From Martelella limonii (GTDB lineage: Bacteria; Pseudomonadota; Alphaproteobacteria; Rhizobiales; Rhizobiaceae), in assembly GCF_013344475.1 (NCBI RefSeq), contig NZ_JABUOU010000001.1:1-64000 (forward strand): a stretch of 64,000 bases of DNA, in the 5' to 3' direction. The notes beneath the pieces are model-generated. The model was not told the DNA's origin, made no database searches, and saw only the letters and a program-made list of their open reading frames with translations. Made by a program: the position numbers and the translations under genes. Positions 10,296-18,872 of this stretch are shown here, in pieces. How positions within the stretch are numbered: the stretch's first letter is position 1; each line of letters begins with the position of its first letter.

Positions 10296-11531
10296 TCAGC
10301 TCTTCCACCAGCGGCGCGGCTCGACGTTTTCCGCCCGCATGTCTGCCGGGACCTGACGCGCGATCGCGCTGATCTCGGTATAGGTGTCGATGCCGCCGGC
10401 CCAGTTGTTGAGGCGCTCGCGCCACTGTTCCCAGGGGCCCGGATTGAATTCCGGCGAGCACATTTCCTCGGCCATCTTGATCTGGTCGTCGGCAAGGAAG
10501 GCAGGACGGACATTGTTGTCGGCAAAGACCGTGTTGGGAAGCTGCGGATCAGAGAAGCCGACCGTGTTGATCAGCGCCGCTTCATTGGCACCCTGGATGA
10601 CCGCCTGCGTGAAGTAGGACGATTCCAGCACGGCTTCCTGGATTTCCGCCTCGAACCCGTCGAACACCTTGGCATTCATCGAGGTGTGTTCGGTGCCGCA
10701 GAAGAACTTGAGGTCGACCGACTGCGAGACCACCGGTGCCATGTTGGCGTAGGCTACGGCGGAGGCCCAGGTTTCCGCACCGTCGATCAGGCCCTGCTTG
10801 AGGCCGTCGAGCGTTTCTTCCCAGGCGATCGGAACCGGGTTGAGGTTCAGCAGCTGCATTGCGATGCGGCCGAGCTGTGTGCCGGTAACGCGGTTCTTGG
10901 TGCCGAACAGCTGATCGAGCCGCGTGATCGTCGGCTTGTCGGAATATTTCAGGCCAAGCTGGATGCCGCGCAGTTCGCAATGGGTAAACAGGAATTTCAG
11001 CCCATGCCGCTTTTCCAGCGGGTCGCGCAGGATGCGCTGGGATTCGGGGCTGTAGAAGAAGTGGTACTGCGAGGCGCGGCCCGGGAACATGTAGGCATAG
11101 TCGAGCACGTTGAGATAGGGCGCGCCGCCCGCCGAGTTCTGGGTCGAGGCGGTGTAGATGTCGACGATGCCGAGCTGGGTCTTCTCGACGCAGTTCAGCT
11201 GGCCGCAGATCTGGTTGTCGCCGATGAATTCGACGCGCACCAGGCCGTCCGTGCGCTCCTCGAGGTCGCGGGCAAATTCCAGGCAGCCGACGCGCTCGAT
11301 CAGCGTGTTGTTGGCGTTGAAGCCAGACGCGCCATATTTCAGCGTGTATTTCGGCTCGTTGCCGAAGCGCTTCTCATAGGTGCTTTCCACGGCCTTGGCG
11401 AGGCTCGGCAGCGTGATCACGCCGGCCATGGAGCTTGCCGCCAGAAGCGTGGAGCTCAGCCCGAATTGACCCGATAATTTGAAAAGGTCGCGGCGCGATA
11501 TATGGCGCAGCTTCTCGTTCAGTCCTGTCAT
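10296..11531 (-). CDS. TRAP transporter periplasmic substrate-binding protein (DctP family) with Tat-type signal
   Basis: This 411-aa extracytoplasmic solute receptor has DctP-type blocks: EFARDLEERTDGLVRVEFIG, then LGIVDIYTAST and LKQGLIDGAETWAS. The conserved Arg-containing ligand region and the long C-terminal helices fit a TRAP receptor. I chose the ATG at 11529-11531, which has a good ribosome site (GGGAGGGAAG). The reading frame stays open far upstream only because it is antisense to the GMC gene. The N-terminus HISRRDLFKLSGQFG followed by a hydrophobic stretch is a twin-arginine signal, so the receptor may be exported folded. It is the first gene of the minus arm, divergent from the dehydrogenase. 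Confidence 0.93.
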   Translation of the reverse strand: MTGLNEKLRHISRRDLFKLSGQFGLSSTLLAASSMAGVITLPSLAKAVESTYEKRFGNEPKYTLKYGASGFNANNTLIERVGCLEFARDLEERTDGLVRVEFIGDNQICGQLNCVEKTQLGIVDIYTASTQNSAGGAPYLNVLDYAYMFPGRASQYHFFYSPESQRILRDPLEKRHGLKFLFTHCELRGIQLGLKYSDKPTITRLDQLFGTKNRVTGTQLGRIAMQLLNLNPVPIAWEETLDGLKQGLIDGAETWASAVAYANMAPVVSQSVDLKFFCGTEHTSMNAKVFDGFEAEIQEAVLESSYFTQAVIQGANEAALINTVGFSDPQLPNTVFADNNVRPAFLADDQIKMAEEMCSPEFNPGPWEQWRERLNNWAGGIDTYTEISAIARQVPADMRAENVEPRRWWKS

Positions 11532-11648
11532 TTTCTTCCCTCCCTGTCGAAAAATGAGACTTGCGGTATCGAAATCAATCATATATCGAATGGCCTTGCA
11601 AGATACTTTCGTCGTCCCGACGGCGAATTCACGGCTTGGAGGGGGCTT
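11532..11648. promoter_or_regulatory. Divergent promoter region of the isethionate cluster
   Basis: This 117-bp AT-richer segment separates the two arms of the cluster. It holds two direct copies of TATCGAA (11567-11573 and 11584-11590), 17 bp apart, and a CTTGCAAG palindrome near 11594. These are candidate sites for the IclR regulator or a sigma-70 promoter. The assignment is positional only. Confidence 0.45.
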
Positions 11649-13265
11649 ATGGAGCGGTTGGAAGCGGATTATGTGATCGTCGGCGCAGGTTCGGCCGGCT
11701 GCGTCATCGCCAACCGGCTGAGCGCCGATCCCGACGTCAGCGTGGTTGTGCTCGAGGCAGGGCCTGCCGACCGCAATCCGTGGATCCACATTCCGGTCGG
11801 CTATTTCAAGACGATGCATAATCCGACGGTCGACTGGTGCTACAAGACCGAGCCCGATCCGGGCCTCAACGGCCGCGCGATCGACTGGCCGCGGGGCAAG
11901 GTGCTTGGCGGTTCGTCGTCGCTCAACGGCCTGCTTTATGTGCGCGGCCAGCGCCAGGACTATGACCGCTGGGCGCAGATGGGCAACCGCGGCTGGAGCT
12001 GGGAAGAAGTGCTGCCGCTGTTCAAGCGTTCGGAAAATCAGGAGCGCGGCGCCGATGAATTTCATGGCACCGAGGGCGAATTGTCGGTCTCCAACATGCG
12101 CCTGCAGCGCCCCATCTGCGATGCCTGGGTGGCCGCGGCAATGGCTGCCGGCTATCCGTTCAATCCGGACTATAACGGCGAGACCCAAGAGGGCGTCGGC
12201 TATTTCCAGCTGACGGCGCGCAAGGGCAGGCGCTGCAGTTCCGCTGTTGCCTTTCTCAATCCGGCCCGCAAGCGGCCGAACCTCAAGATCATCACCGGCG
12301 CGCTGGTGAAAAAGATCGAGATCGAGAACGGACGCGCGACAGGCGTCAGCTATCTGGCCAACGGAAAGGCCGATGCGCTGGTGACCTGCCGGCGCGAGGT
12401 GATCGTTTCCTCCGGTACCATCAACTCGCCGCAGCTGCTGATGCTGTCGGGCATCGGCGATGGTGACCGGCTGAAGGCGAACGGCATCGACGTCGTGCAT
12501 CACGCGCCGGATGTCGGGCGCAATCTGCAGGACCATCTGCAGGCCCGGCTCGTGTTCAAATGCAACGAGCCGACGCTGAATGACGAGGTGCGCTCGCTGT
12601 TCAATCAGGCAAGGATCGCGCTGAAATATGCGATGTTCCGGGCGGGTCCGATGGCGATGGCGGCAAGCCTTGCGACCGGCTTCATGCGCACCGGCGATCA
12701 TGTCGAAACGCCCGATATCCAGTTCCACGTCCAGCCCTGGTCGGCCGACAGTCCAGGCGCCGGCGTGCATCCGTTTTCGGCCTTCACCATGTCGGTCTGT
12801 CAGCTGCGTCCCGAAAGCCGCGGTGAGATCGTCCTGAACGGGCCAGATCCGCGCACCTATCCGAAGATCTTCGCGCATTATCTTTCCGCCGAGACGGACC
12901 GCCGCACGATTGTCGAAGGCGTCAAGATCGCGCGGAGGATCGCCCGCCATGCGCCGCTGAACTCCAAGATCGCGGAAGAATTCCGGCCATCGGCCGATCT
13001 GGCGATGGACGATTATGAAGGCACGCTCGACTGGGCGCGCAACCACTCCGTTTCGATCTATCACCCGACAGGCACGTGCCGCATGGGCCAGGATGAGCGC
13101 GCCGTCGTCGACGAACGCCTCAGGGTACGCGGCGTTTCCGGCCTCAGGGTCGCGGATTGCTCGATCATGCCGGAAATTGTGTCCGGCAACACCAATGCGC
13201 CGGCCATCATGATCGGCGAGAAATGCAGCGATCTGGTCCGCGAGGACAACCGCCGGATCGCCTGA
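11649..13265 (+). CDS. iseJ: GMC-family FAD-dependent dehydrogenase, probable isethionate dehydrogenase
   Basis: This 538-aa flavoprotein belongs to the choline dehydrogenase/GMC family. The N-terminal FAD site reads VIVGAGSAGCVIANRL, followed by the GMC signature PRGKVLGGSSSLNGLLYVRG and SSGTINSPQLLMLSGIG. The C-terminal catalytic block HPTGTCRMG ends with SGNTNAPAIMIGEK. In known isethionate degraders, IseJ is a GMC dehydrogenase that oxidises isethionate to sulfoacetaldehyde with a respiratory electron acceptor. Position directly before xsc and divergent from a TRAP operon supports that role. The substrate is inferred from context, and an alternative alcohol substrate is possible. The ATG at 11649 is preceded by GGAGGGGG. 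Confidence 0.85.
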   Translation: MERLEADYVIVGAGSAGCVIANRLSADPDVSVVVLEAGPADRNPWIHIPVGYFKTMHNPTVDWCYKTEPDPGLNGRAIDWPRGKVLGGSSSLNGLLYVRGQRQDYDRWAQMGNRGWSWEEVLPLFKRSENQERGADEFHGTEGELSVSNMRLQRPICDAWVAAAMAAGYPFNPDYNGETQEGVGYFQLTARKGRRCSSAVAFLNPARKRPNLKIITGALVKKIEIENGRATGVSYLANGKADALVTCRREVIVSSGTINSPQLLMLSGIGDGDRLKANGIDVVHHAPDVGRNLQDHLQARLVFKCNEPTLNDEVRSLFNQARIALKYAMFRAGPMAMAASLATGFMRTGDHVETPDIQFHVQPWSADSPGAGVHPFSAFTMSVCQLRPESRGEIVLNGPDPRTYPKIFAHYLSAETDRRTIVEGVKIARRIARHAPLNSKIAEEFRPSADLAMDDYEGTLDWARNHSVSIYHPTGTCRMGQDERAVVDERLRVRGVSGLRVADCSIMPEIVSGNTNAPAIMIGEKCSDLVREDNRRIA

Positions 13266-13294
13266 CACAACCGTTTTGGCAGAGGAGACAGCCC

Positions 13295-15070
13295 ATGAAA
13301 ATGACCACCGAGGAGGCTTTCGTCAAAGTCCTTCAGATGCATGGCATCGAACACGCCTTCGGCATTATCGGCTCGGCCATGATGCCGATTTCGGATCTTT
13401 TTCCCGAGGCGGGCATCGAATTTTGGGACTGCGCCCATGAATGCAACGCCGGGATGATGGCCGATGGCTACAGCCGCGCCACCGGCAAGATGTCGATGGT
13501 GGTGGCCCAGAACGGGCCGGGCATCACCTCTCTGGTGACGCCGGTCAAGACCGCCTACTGGAACCACACGCCGCTTCTGGTCGTCACCCCGCAGGCCGCC
13601 AACAAGACCATCGGTCAGGGCGGCTTCCAGGAAGTCGAGCAGATGGCGCTGTTCAAGGACATGGTCGCCTATCAGGAAGAGGTGCGCGATGCCTCCCGCA
13701 TCGCCGAGGTGCTGAACCGCGTCATCCTCAAGGCCAAGCGCGCCAGCGGCCCGGCACAGATCAACATTCCGCGCGACTTCTGGACCCAGGTGATCGATAT
13801 CGAACTGCCGGCGATCGTCGAATTCGAGCGGCCCTCCGGCGGCGAGATGGCGATCGACCGTGCCGCCAAGCTTTTGAGCGAAGCGAAGTTCCCGGTTATC
13901 CTCAATGGCGCAGGCGTCGTTCTCGGCGGCGCGATCGAGGCGTCAAAGGCGCTTGCCGAGCGGCTCGATGCGCCGGTCTGCGTCGGCTATCAGCACAATG
14001 ACGCGTTTCCGGGCAACCACCCGCTGTTTGCAGGCCCGCTCGGCTATAACGGCTCCAAGGCCGGGATGGAGCTGATTTCCAAGGCCGATGTCGTGCTGGC
14101 GCTTGGCACCCGCCTCAACCCTTTCTCGACGCTGCCGGGCTACGGCATCGACTACTGGCCGAAGGATGCGGAGATCATCCAGGTCGACATCAATCCGGAC
14201 CGGATCGGGCTTACCAAGAAGGTCACCGTCGGCATCGTCGGCGATTCGAAGAAGGTCGCCACCAGCATTCTCGAAAAGCTCGCCGACAATGCCGGCGATG
14301 CCGACCGCGACGATCGCAAGGCGCTGATTGCGAAGACCAAGTCGGCCTGGGCGCAGGAGCTCACCTCGCTCGATCATGAAGAAGACGACGAGGGCACCAG
14401 CTGGAACGAGCGCGCCCGCAACCGCGAGCCGGAGCGGATGAGCCCGCGCATGGCATGGCGCGCGATCCAGAAGTCGCTGCCGAAGGATGCGATCATCACC
14501 TCCGACATCGGCAATAATTGCGCGATCGGCAACGCCTATCCGACCTTCGAGGAAGGCCGCAAATATCTGGCGCCCGGTCTCTTCGGTCCCTGCGGCTATG
14601 GTTTCCCGGCGATCGTCGGCGCCAAGATCGGTCAGCCCGATACGCCGGTGGTCGGCTTTGCCGGCGACGGCGCCTTCGGGATCTCGATGAACGAAATGGT
14701 CTCCCTGAAGCGCGACAACTGGCCGGCGATCACCATGGTGATCTTCCGCAACTACCAGTGGGGCGCGGAAAAGCGCAACACGACGCTCTGGTTCGACGAC
14801 AATTTCGTGGGCACCGAACTGTCGCTCGATGTCCGCTACGCCGATATCGCCAAGGCCTGCGGCGTCGAGGGCGTGCAGGTGACAAGCATGGATGATTTGT
14901 CAAGCGAACTCGACAAGGCGATCGACCGCCAGATGAAGGAAAAGAAGACCACCTTCATCGAGGTCGTGCTCAACCAGGAACTCGGCGAACCCTTCCGTCG
15001 CGATGCCATGAAGAAGCCGGTCTCGGTCGCGGGCATCAACCGGGCCGACATGCGCAAGCAGTCTGTCTGA
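13295..15070 (+). CDS. xsc: Sulfoacetaldehyde acetyltransferase (thiamine diphosphate enzyme)
   Basis: Xsc (EC 2.3.3.15) converts sulfoacetaldehyde and phosphate to acetyl phosphate and sulfite, breaking the C-S bond. The 591-aa protein has the three-domain ThDP layout: an N-terminal Pyr domain with the catalytic Glu49 in CAHECNAGMMADGYSRATGK, a middle domain, and a C-terminal PP domain with GFAGDGAFGISMNEM. The opening MTTEEAFVKVLQMHGIEHAF and FGIIGSAMMPISDLFP are diagnostic of Xsc rather than acetolactate synthase. The ribosome site is AGAGGAGA. It is 29 bp after the dehydrogenase gene and upstream of pta. No taurine dehydrogenase or taurine-pyruvate transaminase gene is in the window. Confidence 0.96.
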   Translation: MKMTTEEAFVKVLQMHGIEHAFGIIGSAMMPISDLFPEAGIEFWDCAHECNAGMMADGYSRATGKMSMVVAQNGPGITSLVTPVKTAYWNHTPLLVVTPQAANKTIGQGGFQEVEQMALFKDMVAYQEEVRDASRIAEVLNRVILKAKRASGPAQINIPRDFWTQVIDIELPAIVEFERPSGGEMAIDRAAKLLSEAKFPVILNGAGVVLGGAIEASKALAERLDAPVCVGYQHNDAFPGNHPLFAGPLGYNGSKAGMELISKADVVLALGTRLNPFSTLPGYGIDYWPKDAEIIQVDINPDRIGLTKKVTVGIVGDSKKVATSILEKLADNAGDADRDDRKALIAKTKSAWAQELTSLDHEEDDEGTSWNERARNREPERMSPRMAWRAIQKSLPKDAIITSDIGNNCAIGNAYPTFEEGRKYLAPGLFGPCGYGFPAIVGAKIGQPDTPVVGFAGDGAFGISMNEMVSLKRDNWPAITMVIFRNYQWGAEKRNTTLWFDDNFVGTELSLDVRYADIAKACGVEGVQVTSMDDLSSELDKAIDRQMKEKKTTFIEVVLNQELGEPFRRDAMKKPVSVAGINRADMRKQSV

Positions 15071-15083
15071 CAAATCTGCCAGG

Positions 15084-15105
15084 CGCGGCGGCTACGGTCG
15101 CCGCG
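15084..15105 (+). terminator. Hairpin between xsc and pta
   Basis: A perfect 7-bp stem CGCGGCG (15084-15090) / CGCCGCG (15099-15105) is followed by GTTTC. The T-tract is short, so it may attenuate or process the transcript rather than end it, changing the xsc to pta ratio. Confidence 0.4.
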
Positions 15106-15213
15106 TTTCACAACCATGTCGTCAGCCGGGCGCATGGGTTGATCGTGCCTAAAGCTTTTTTTGGTTGGCATTGTCGTGCCGATCGGCGCTACTGTAATCG
15201 CGAGGTGAAAGCC

Positions 15214-16218
15214 ATGAACCAGCTTGAGAAGATTTTCGATCGCGCAAAGCGGCTCAACAAGACGATCATCCTTCCCGAATCCGGTGACAAGCGCGTGGTC
15301 GAGGCTGCCTGCAAGGCAGCGGAAATGGGCCTTGCCCGCATCTTGCTCGTGGGTCGCACGGCGGATGTCGATGCGCTGTGCCAAGAAAATGGCATAGAGC
15401 CTTCAAGTTCAATCGAGATCATCGATCCTCAAGGCGCTTCGGTTTTGCCGGAGCTTTCGAAACTCTACTTCAACCTGCGCAAGCACAAGGGCGTGACCGA
15501 AGAGGACGCCGGCAAGGCGGCGCTGGATCCTTATGTGTTTGCAGCCCTGATGGTGAAGGCCGGCCATGCCGATGGCACCGTCTCCGGCGCTGCCTGCTCC
15601 ACCGCAAATGTGGTGCGCACCGCCATCCAGGTCATTGGTGCCGCACCGGGCAGCCGTCTCGTATCGAGCTTCTTCCTGATGATGCTGGAGGGCGAGCATC
15701 ACGCAAAGAAGGGGGCCTTCCTGTTTTCCGATTGCGGCCTGGTGATCGATCCGGATGCAGCGGAACTGAGCAAGATCGCAATCGCTTCGGCAGGCTCCTA
15801 TCAGATGCTGACAGGCGAGGCGCCGCGGATCGCCATGCTTTCCTTCGCGACCCGCGGAAGCGCTTCGCACCCGATGGTGGACAAGGTCGAACAGGCGGTC
15901 AAGCTCGTGAAGCTCAACCGGCCGGATCTGACGGTCGATGGCGCGCTGCAGTTCGATGCCGCCTTCGTTCCCGACATCGCCCATTCCAAGGGGGCGGGCG
16001 AACCGCTTGGGGGCGATGCCAACATCTTCATCTTCCCGGACCTCCAGTCCGGCAATATCGGCTACAAGATTGCCCAGCGCATCGGCGGTGCATCCGCGAT
16101 CGGCCCCGTTCTTCAGGGCCTCGACAAGCCTGCCAACGATCTTTCGCGGGGCTGTTCGGCGGAAGATGTGCTGGACATGATCGCCGTCACCGCCTGCCAG
16201 GCGGATGCGCAAAAGTGA
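15214..16218 (+). CDS. pta: Phosphate acetyltransferase (short, catalytic-domain form)
   Basis: This 334-aa single-domain PTA_PTB enzyme converts acetyl phosphate plus CoA to acetyl-CoA. It starts MNQLEKIFDRAKRLNKTIIL and shows family motifs ILPESGDKRVVEAA, ADGTVSGAACSTANVVRTAI, LLSFATRGSA-like (MLSFATRGSASHPMVDKV) and PDLQSGNIGYKIAQRIGG. It lacks the N-terminal regulatory domains of the E. coli enzyme, as is usual for pta genes paired with xsc. In this pathway it captures the acetyl phosphate made by Xsc. The gap of 143 bp to xsc contains a hairpin. A frame opening upstream at 15139 is less likely as the start. Confidence 0.95.
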   Translation: MNQLEKIFDRAKRLNKTIILPESGDKRVVEAACKAAEMGLARILLVGRTADVDALCQENGIEPSSSIEIIDPQGASVLPELSKLYFNLRKHKGVTEEDAGKAALDPYVFAALMVKAGHADGTVSGAACSTANVVRTAIQVIGAAPGSRLVSSFFLMMLEGEHHAKKGAFLFSDCGLVIDPDAAELSKIAIASAGSYQMLTGEAPRIAMLSFATRGSASHPMVDKVEQAVKLVKLNRPDLTVDGALQFDAAFVPDIAHSKGAGEPLGGDANIFIFPDLQSGNIGYKIAQRIGGASAIGPVLQGLDKPANDLSRGCSAEDVLDMIAVTACQADAQK

Positions 16219-16265
16219 GGCGTGAAGCCTTGAGCACGTGCCATTGCCGGCACGGGTGAGGGGGC

Positions 16266-17027
16266 ATGCCCGAACTTTCCTTCTCGCTGGCAACGGTGCT
16301 CGGCTTTGCGCTTTGCCTCTCGGTGGGCGCATTCCTGCGCGGGCTTGCAGGCTTCGGCATGGCGCTCGTGGCAATGCCGTTTCTGGTTCTTCTGGTGCCG
16401 CCTGCCGATGCCGTGATTGCGGTTCTGGTGGTGCAGATCACCCTTACCCTGATCGATCTGCGGGAATGCATCGCCCATGCGGATCGCCGCGCGGTGTTCA
16501 TGCTGATGCTTGCCGCAGCCTTTGGCACGCCGATCGGCCTGCTGTTCATCGCGCTTGTGCCGCTGTTCGTGGCGCAGATCGTCATCGGTGCCATCACCGC
16601 AGCGGCCGCCGTCGCGATCTTCTTTTCGTTCTCGCTCGGCCGTCATCCGGGAGCGGTCGCCACAACCGCTGTCGGCTTTTTCGCGGGTCTCTTCAGCGGT
16701 CTTGCCGCAGCGCCCGGCCCGCCGGTCGTCGCCTATTTCCTGGCGCGCGAGGTGCCGGCGCGGGTGAAGCGGGCGTCCATGATCGTGCTCTTCGCCATTC
16801 TGGCGGTCTTTGCCCTGATCACGGCAGAAGTGCAGGGCACGCTGGATCTGAATGTCGTGCTGCTGGGCCTTGCGTCCGCGCCGCTTTGCGCCGCCGGTTC
16901 GGCGCTCGGCGCCTATTGTTTCCGCAGGGGCTCGGAAGCAAGCTATCGCCTCGTGGCGCTTGCAGCGATGATGGTTTCCGCGCTGTTTGCCCTTGTTCTC
17001 GGCCTGCTCACATGGTGGCAGCTATAG
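16266..17027 (+). CDS. TauE/SafE-family membrane exporter, probable sulfite exporter
   Basis: This 253-aa protein has about eight hydrophobic helices in the two-repeat TauE/SafE pattern; GAFLRGLAGFGMALVAMPFL in repeat 1 and GFFAGLFSGLAAAPGPPVVA in repeat 2 are the family hallmarks. Members export sulfite or sulfoacetate in sulfonate degraders. Here the gene lies 47 bp after pta, so a role in disposing of the sulfite released by Xsc is the simplest reading. The family also contains transporters of unknown substrate, so this is inference from family plus context. Confidence 0.85.
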   Translation: MPELSFSLATVLGFALCLSVGAFLRGLAGFGMALVAMPFLVLLVPPADAVIAVLVVQITLTLIDLRECIAHADRRAVFMLMLAAAFGTPIGLLFIALVPLFVAQIVIGAITAAAAVAIFFSFSLGRHPGAVATTAVGFFAGLFSGLAAAPGPPVVAYFLAREVPARVKRASMIVLFAILAVFALITAEVQGTLDLNVVLLGLASAPLCAAGSALGAYCFRRGSEASYRLVALAAMMVSALFALVLGLLTWWQL

Positions 17028-17083
17028 GCTTTAGGCGCCAACCCGCTGCCGAGCTCCGTTGCTGCCGGTGAGGGCAGGGTGGT

Positions 17084-18145
17084 TCAGGCCTTGTCCCAGT
17101 CCGGCTTTTTCAGGTTCGCGATGCGGTTCTTGAGCTGCAGCCCGGTGCGGAATGCGAGGTCGGCAATGCCTGACAGGGGTGCTGCGTTGCGCGCTGCATG
17201 CTGGCTCTTGATGCTGGAGACGGCGGGCACGAACCGTGCCGCTGCCTTGTTCGCGACGATCCCGGCAATCAGCGAGAACAGGTTGTAGTCCTCGATCACC
17301 CGCCGGCGCGCCTCCAGGATCGCAGGCAGGCGCTGCTCGTATGCGTTCGCCGCGATCGCCGATTTCATGATCGCGACCGCCTCGGCGGGTTTGCGGATGT
17401 CGATCGCGATCACACTGTCTTTGGGGAAGTAGTCGTAGACGTTCGGGGCACCGAAATAGAACGGCAGCGAAAGCCCCAGAAAGGGATCGGAGAGCTTTTC
17501 CGTGATGTGATGCGGGGCGACGTGGTTTTCGATCGCAAGGTGATAGCGGAAGCGGTCGATGGCCTCGGCCTTGTCGTCCATATGCCGGCGACCGTGTCCG
17601 AAGACTTCGAGCTCGGGAATGTGCTTTGCGGCATATTCCGTGAAATCATAGCGCAGCCGATGAAGCGTATGGCTCTGTCGCTTGTCGGAGCAGACGGTGG
17701 CGATGGTTTGCGTCTTCTCCGGAAACCGGTTGATGATGTCATCCACAGGCAGGTATTCGTGATGATCCTCGTCCATGCCGTAATACCAGGTCAGCCCGGC
17801 CTGGTGCCAGATGCGTCCCGGATGGCTGAGCGCCATCGGCTCCTGGCTGGTCAGCACATGGGCGAACTGGCGCACGAAGGAACGGCCATAAACCTTTACC
17901 CCGCTTGGTTCCGAAGTCACGAGCAGGGTGTTCTCCGGCGGGCAGGCAAGCGGCTCTTCGGTCATGCCGATAAAGCGCGGCAGGTCGTCATAGACGACCA
18001 GCCAGTCATAGTTCCGCTCTTGCGGATCGAAGACGAATTCAAGCGCGCGGCTTTCCGCAAACCCCGCCGGCAATTGCCGTGAGAAACGGGGATTGTCCGG
18101 GTTTTCCGGCGGTTGTCGGCTTAAGATTTTGACCCTGGTCGCCAT
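17084..18145 (-). CDS. Glycosyltransferase family 10 (alpha-1,3/1,4-fucosyltransferase-like)
   Basis: This 353-aa soluble glycosyltransferase has the GT10 donor-binding block in its middle: RFRYHLAIENHVAPHHITEK followed by LSDPFLGLSLPFYFGAPN and YDYFPKDSVIAIDI. This matches the conserved region that binds GDP-fucose in bacterial and eukaryotic fucosyltransferases. There is no signal or membrane anchor, so it is cytoplasmic. It stands alone, not in a polysaccharide cluster, with the exporter gene convergent on one side and greA behind it. Acceptor and true donor sugar are unknown; it may decorate lipopolysaccharide or a capsule. Confidence 0.83.
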   Translation of the reverse strand: MATRVKILSRQPPENPDNPRFSRQLPAGFAESRALEFVFDPQERNYDWLVVYDDLPRFIGMTEEPLACPPENTLLVTSEPSGVKVYGRSFVRQFAHVLTSQEPMALSHPGRIWHQAGLTWYYGMDEDHHEYLPVDDIINRFPEKTQTIATVCSDKRQSHTLHRLRYDFTEYAAKHIPELEVFGHGRRHMDDKAEAIDRFRYHLAIENHVAPHHITEKLSDPFLGLSLPFYFGAPNVYDYFPKDSVIAIDIRKPAEAVAIMKSAIAANAYEQRLPAILEARRRVIEDYNLFSLIAGIVANKAAARFVPAVSSIKSQHAARNAAPLSGIADLAFRTGLQLKNRIANLKKPDWDKA

Positions 18146-18171
18146 GTCATTCCTACATGTGCGGGGGCGTC

Positions 18172-18648
18172 CTATTTCCAGACGACCTCGAGGATTTCAT
18201 AGGCGCGGGCCCCGCCCGGCGCATTCACCTCGATCGAATCGCCCACTTCCTTGCCGATCAGCGCACGCGAGATCGGGGAGGAAATCGAAATCCGGCCTTC
18301 CTTCACGTCCGCTTCGAGATCGCCGACGATCTGGTAGGTCTTTTCTTCTTCGGTGTCTTCATCGACGAGCCGCACGGTCGCGCCAAAGCGCACCTTCTCG
18401 CCCGTCATCTTGGACGGATCGTAGATTTCGGCGCGGGTTGTCACATCCTCGAGCTCACCGATACGGCCTTCATTGTAGCTCTGGGCTTCCTTGGCGGCAT
18501 GATACTCGGCATTTTCGGAAAGGTCGCCATGGGCGCGCGCTTCCGCGATTGCCTGAATGATCCGGGGACGTTCCTCCTGCTGGCGCCAGCGCAGCTCTTC
18601 GCTGAGCTTGGCGGCACCCGCTCTGGTCATCGGTACTTTCTCGACCAT
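18172..18648 (-). CDS. greA: Transcription elongation factor GreA
   Basis: This 158-aa factor rescues backtracked RNA polymerase by stimulating transcript cleavage. It has the N-terminal coiled-coil with the acidic tip ([20 protein letters not shown]) and the C-terminal FKBP-like domain ending in [21 protein letters not shown] chose the start at 18646-18648 ([11 protein letters not shown]), which fits homologues; 20 extra codons upstream do not. The GT10 gene lies 26 bp downstream on the same strand and may be read through. Confidence 0.97.
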   Translation of the reverse strand: MVEKVPMTRAGAAKLSEELRWRQQEERPRIIQAIAEARAHGDLSENAEYHAAKEAQSYNEGRIGELEDVTTRAEIYDPSKMTGEKVRFGATVRLVDEDTEEEKTYQIVGDLEADVKEGRISISSPISRALIGKEVGDSIEVNAPGGARAYEILEVVWK

Positions 18649-18771
18649 ATTCTTGTCCTTTGGTCTTTCGTGAAGGCGGCGGCAAATGGCTCCGCCACCT
18701 TCCTGCATGTTTAGTGATTTCGTGGGGCCTACAGCCGTTCACATGGTGTGCGGCGGCCTGTTTGCAACACA

Positions 18772-18811
18772 AAAAGAAACAGGTTCCGAAGCGTGACCCC
18801 GGAACCAGTTT
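18772..18811 (-). terminator. Rho-independent terminator after the permease gene
   Basis: On the minus strand, AAAC-T-GGTTCCG pairs with CGGAACC-T-GTTT (18807-18811/18800-18806 with 18777-18788) and is followed by a CTTTTT run. It lies about 60 bp after the permease stop at 18873 and upstream of greA. Confidence 0.8.
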
Positions 18812-18872
18812 CATAGCTGACGCTACTTATAACAGATGCCGCAGCGCGATTTCCAGACAATTCGATCAATGT

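Noticed and set aside
10296-13268. A 990-codon minus-strand frame continuous across the TRAP binding-protein and GMC genes
   Set aside because: Only the first 411 codons upstream of 10296 form a DctP protein with a clear ribosome site. The rest is antisense to the GMC dehydrogenase, whose family motifs are unambiguous on the plus strand.
13295-15070. Acetolactate synthase assignment for the ThDP enzyme
   Set aside because: The fold is shared, but the N-terminal and middle sequence blocks and the pta and GMC neighbours fit sulfoacetaldehyde acetyltransferase.
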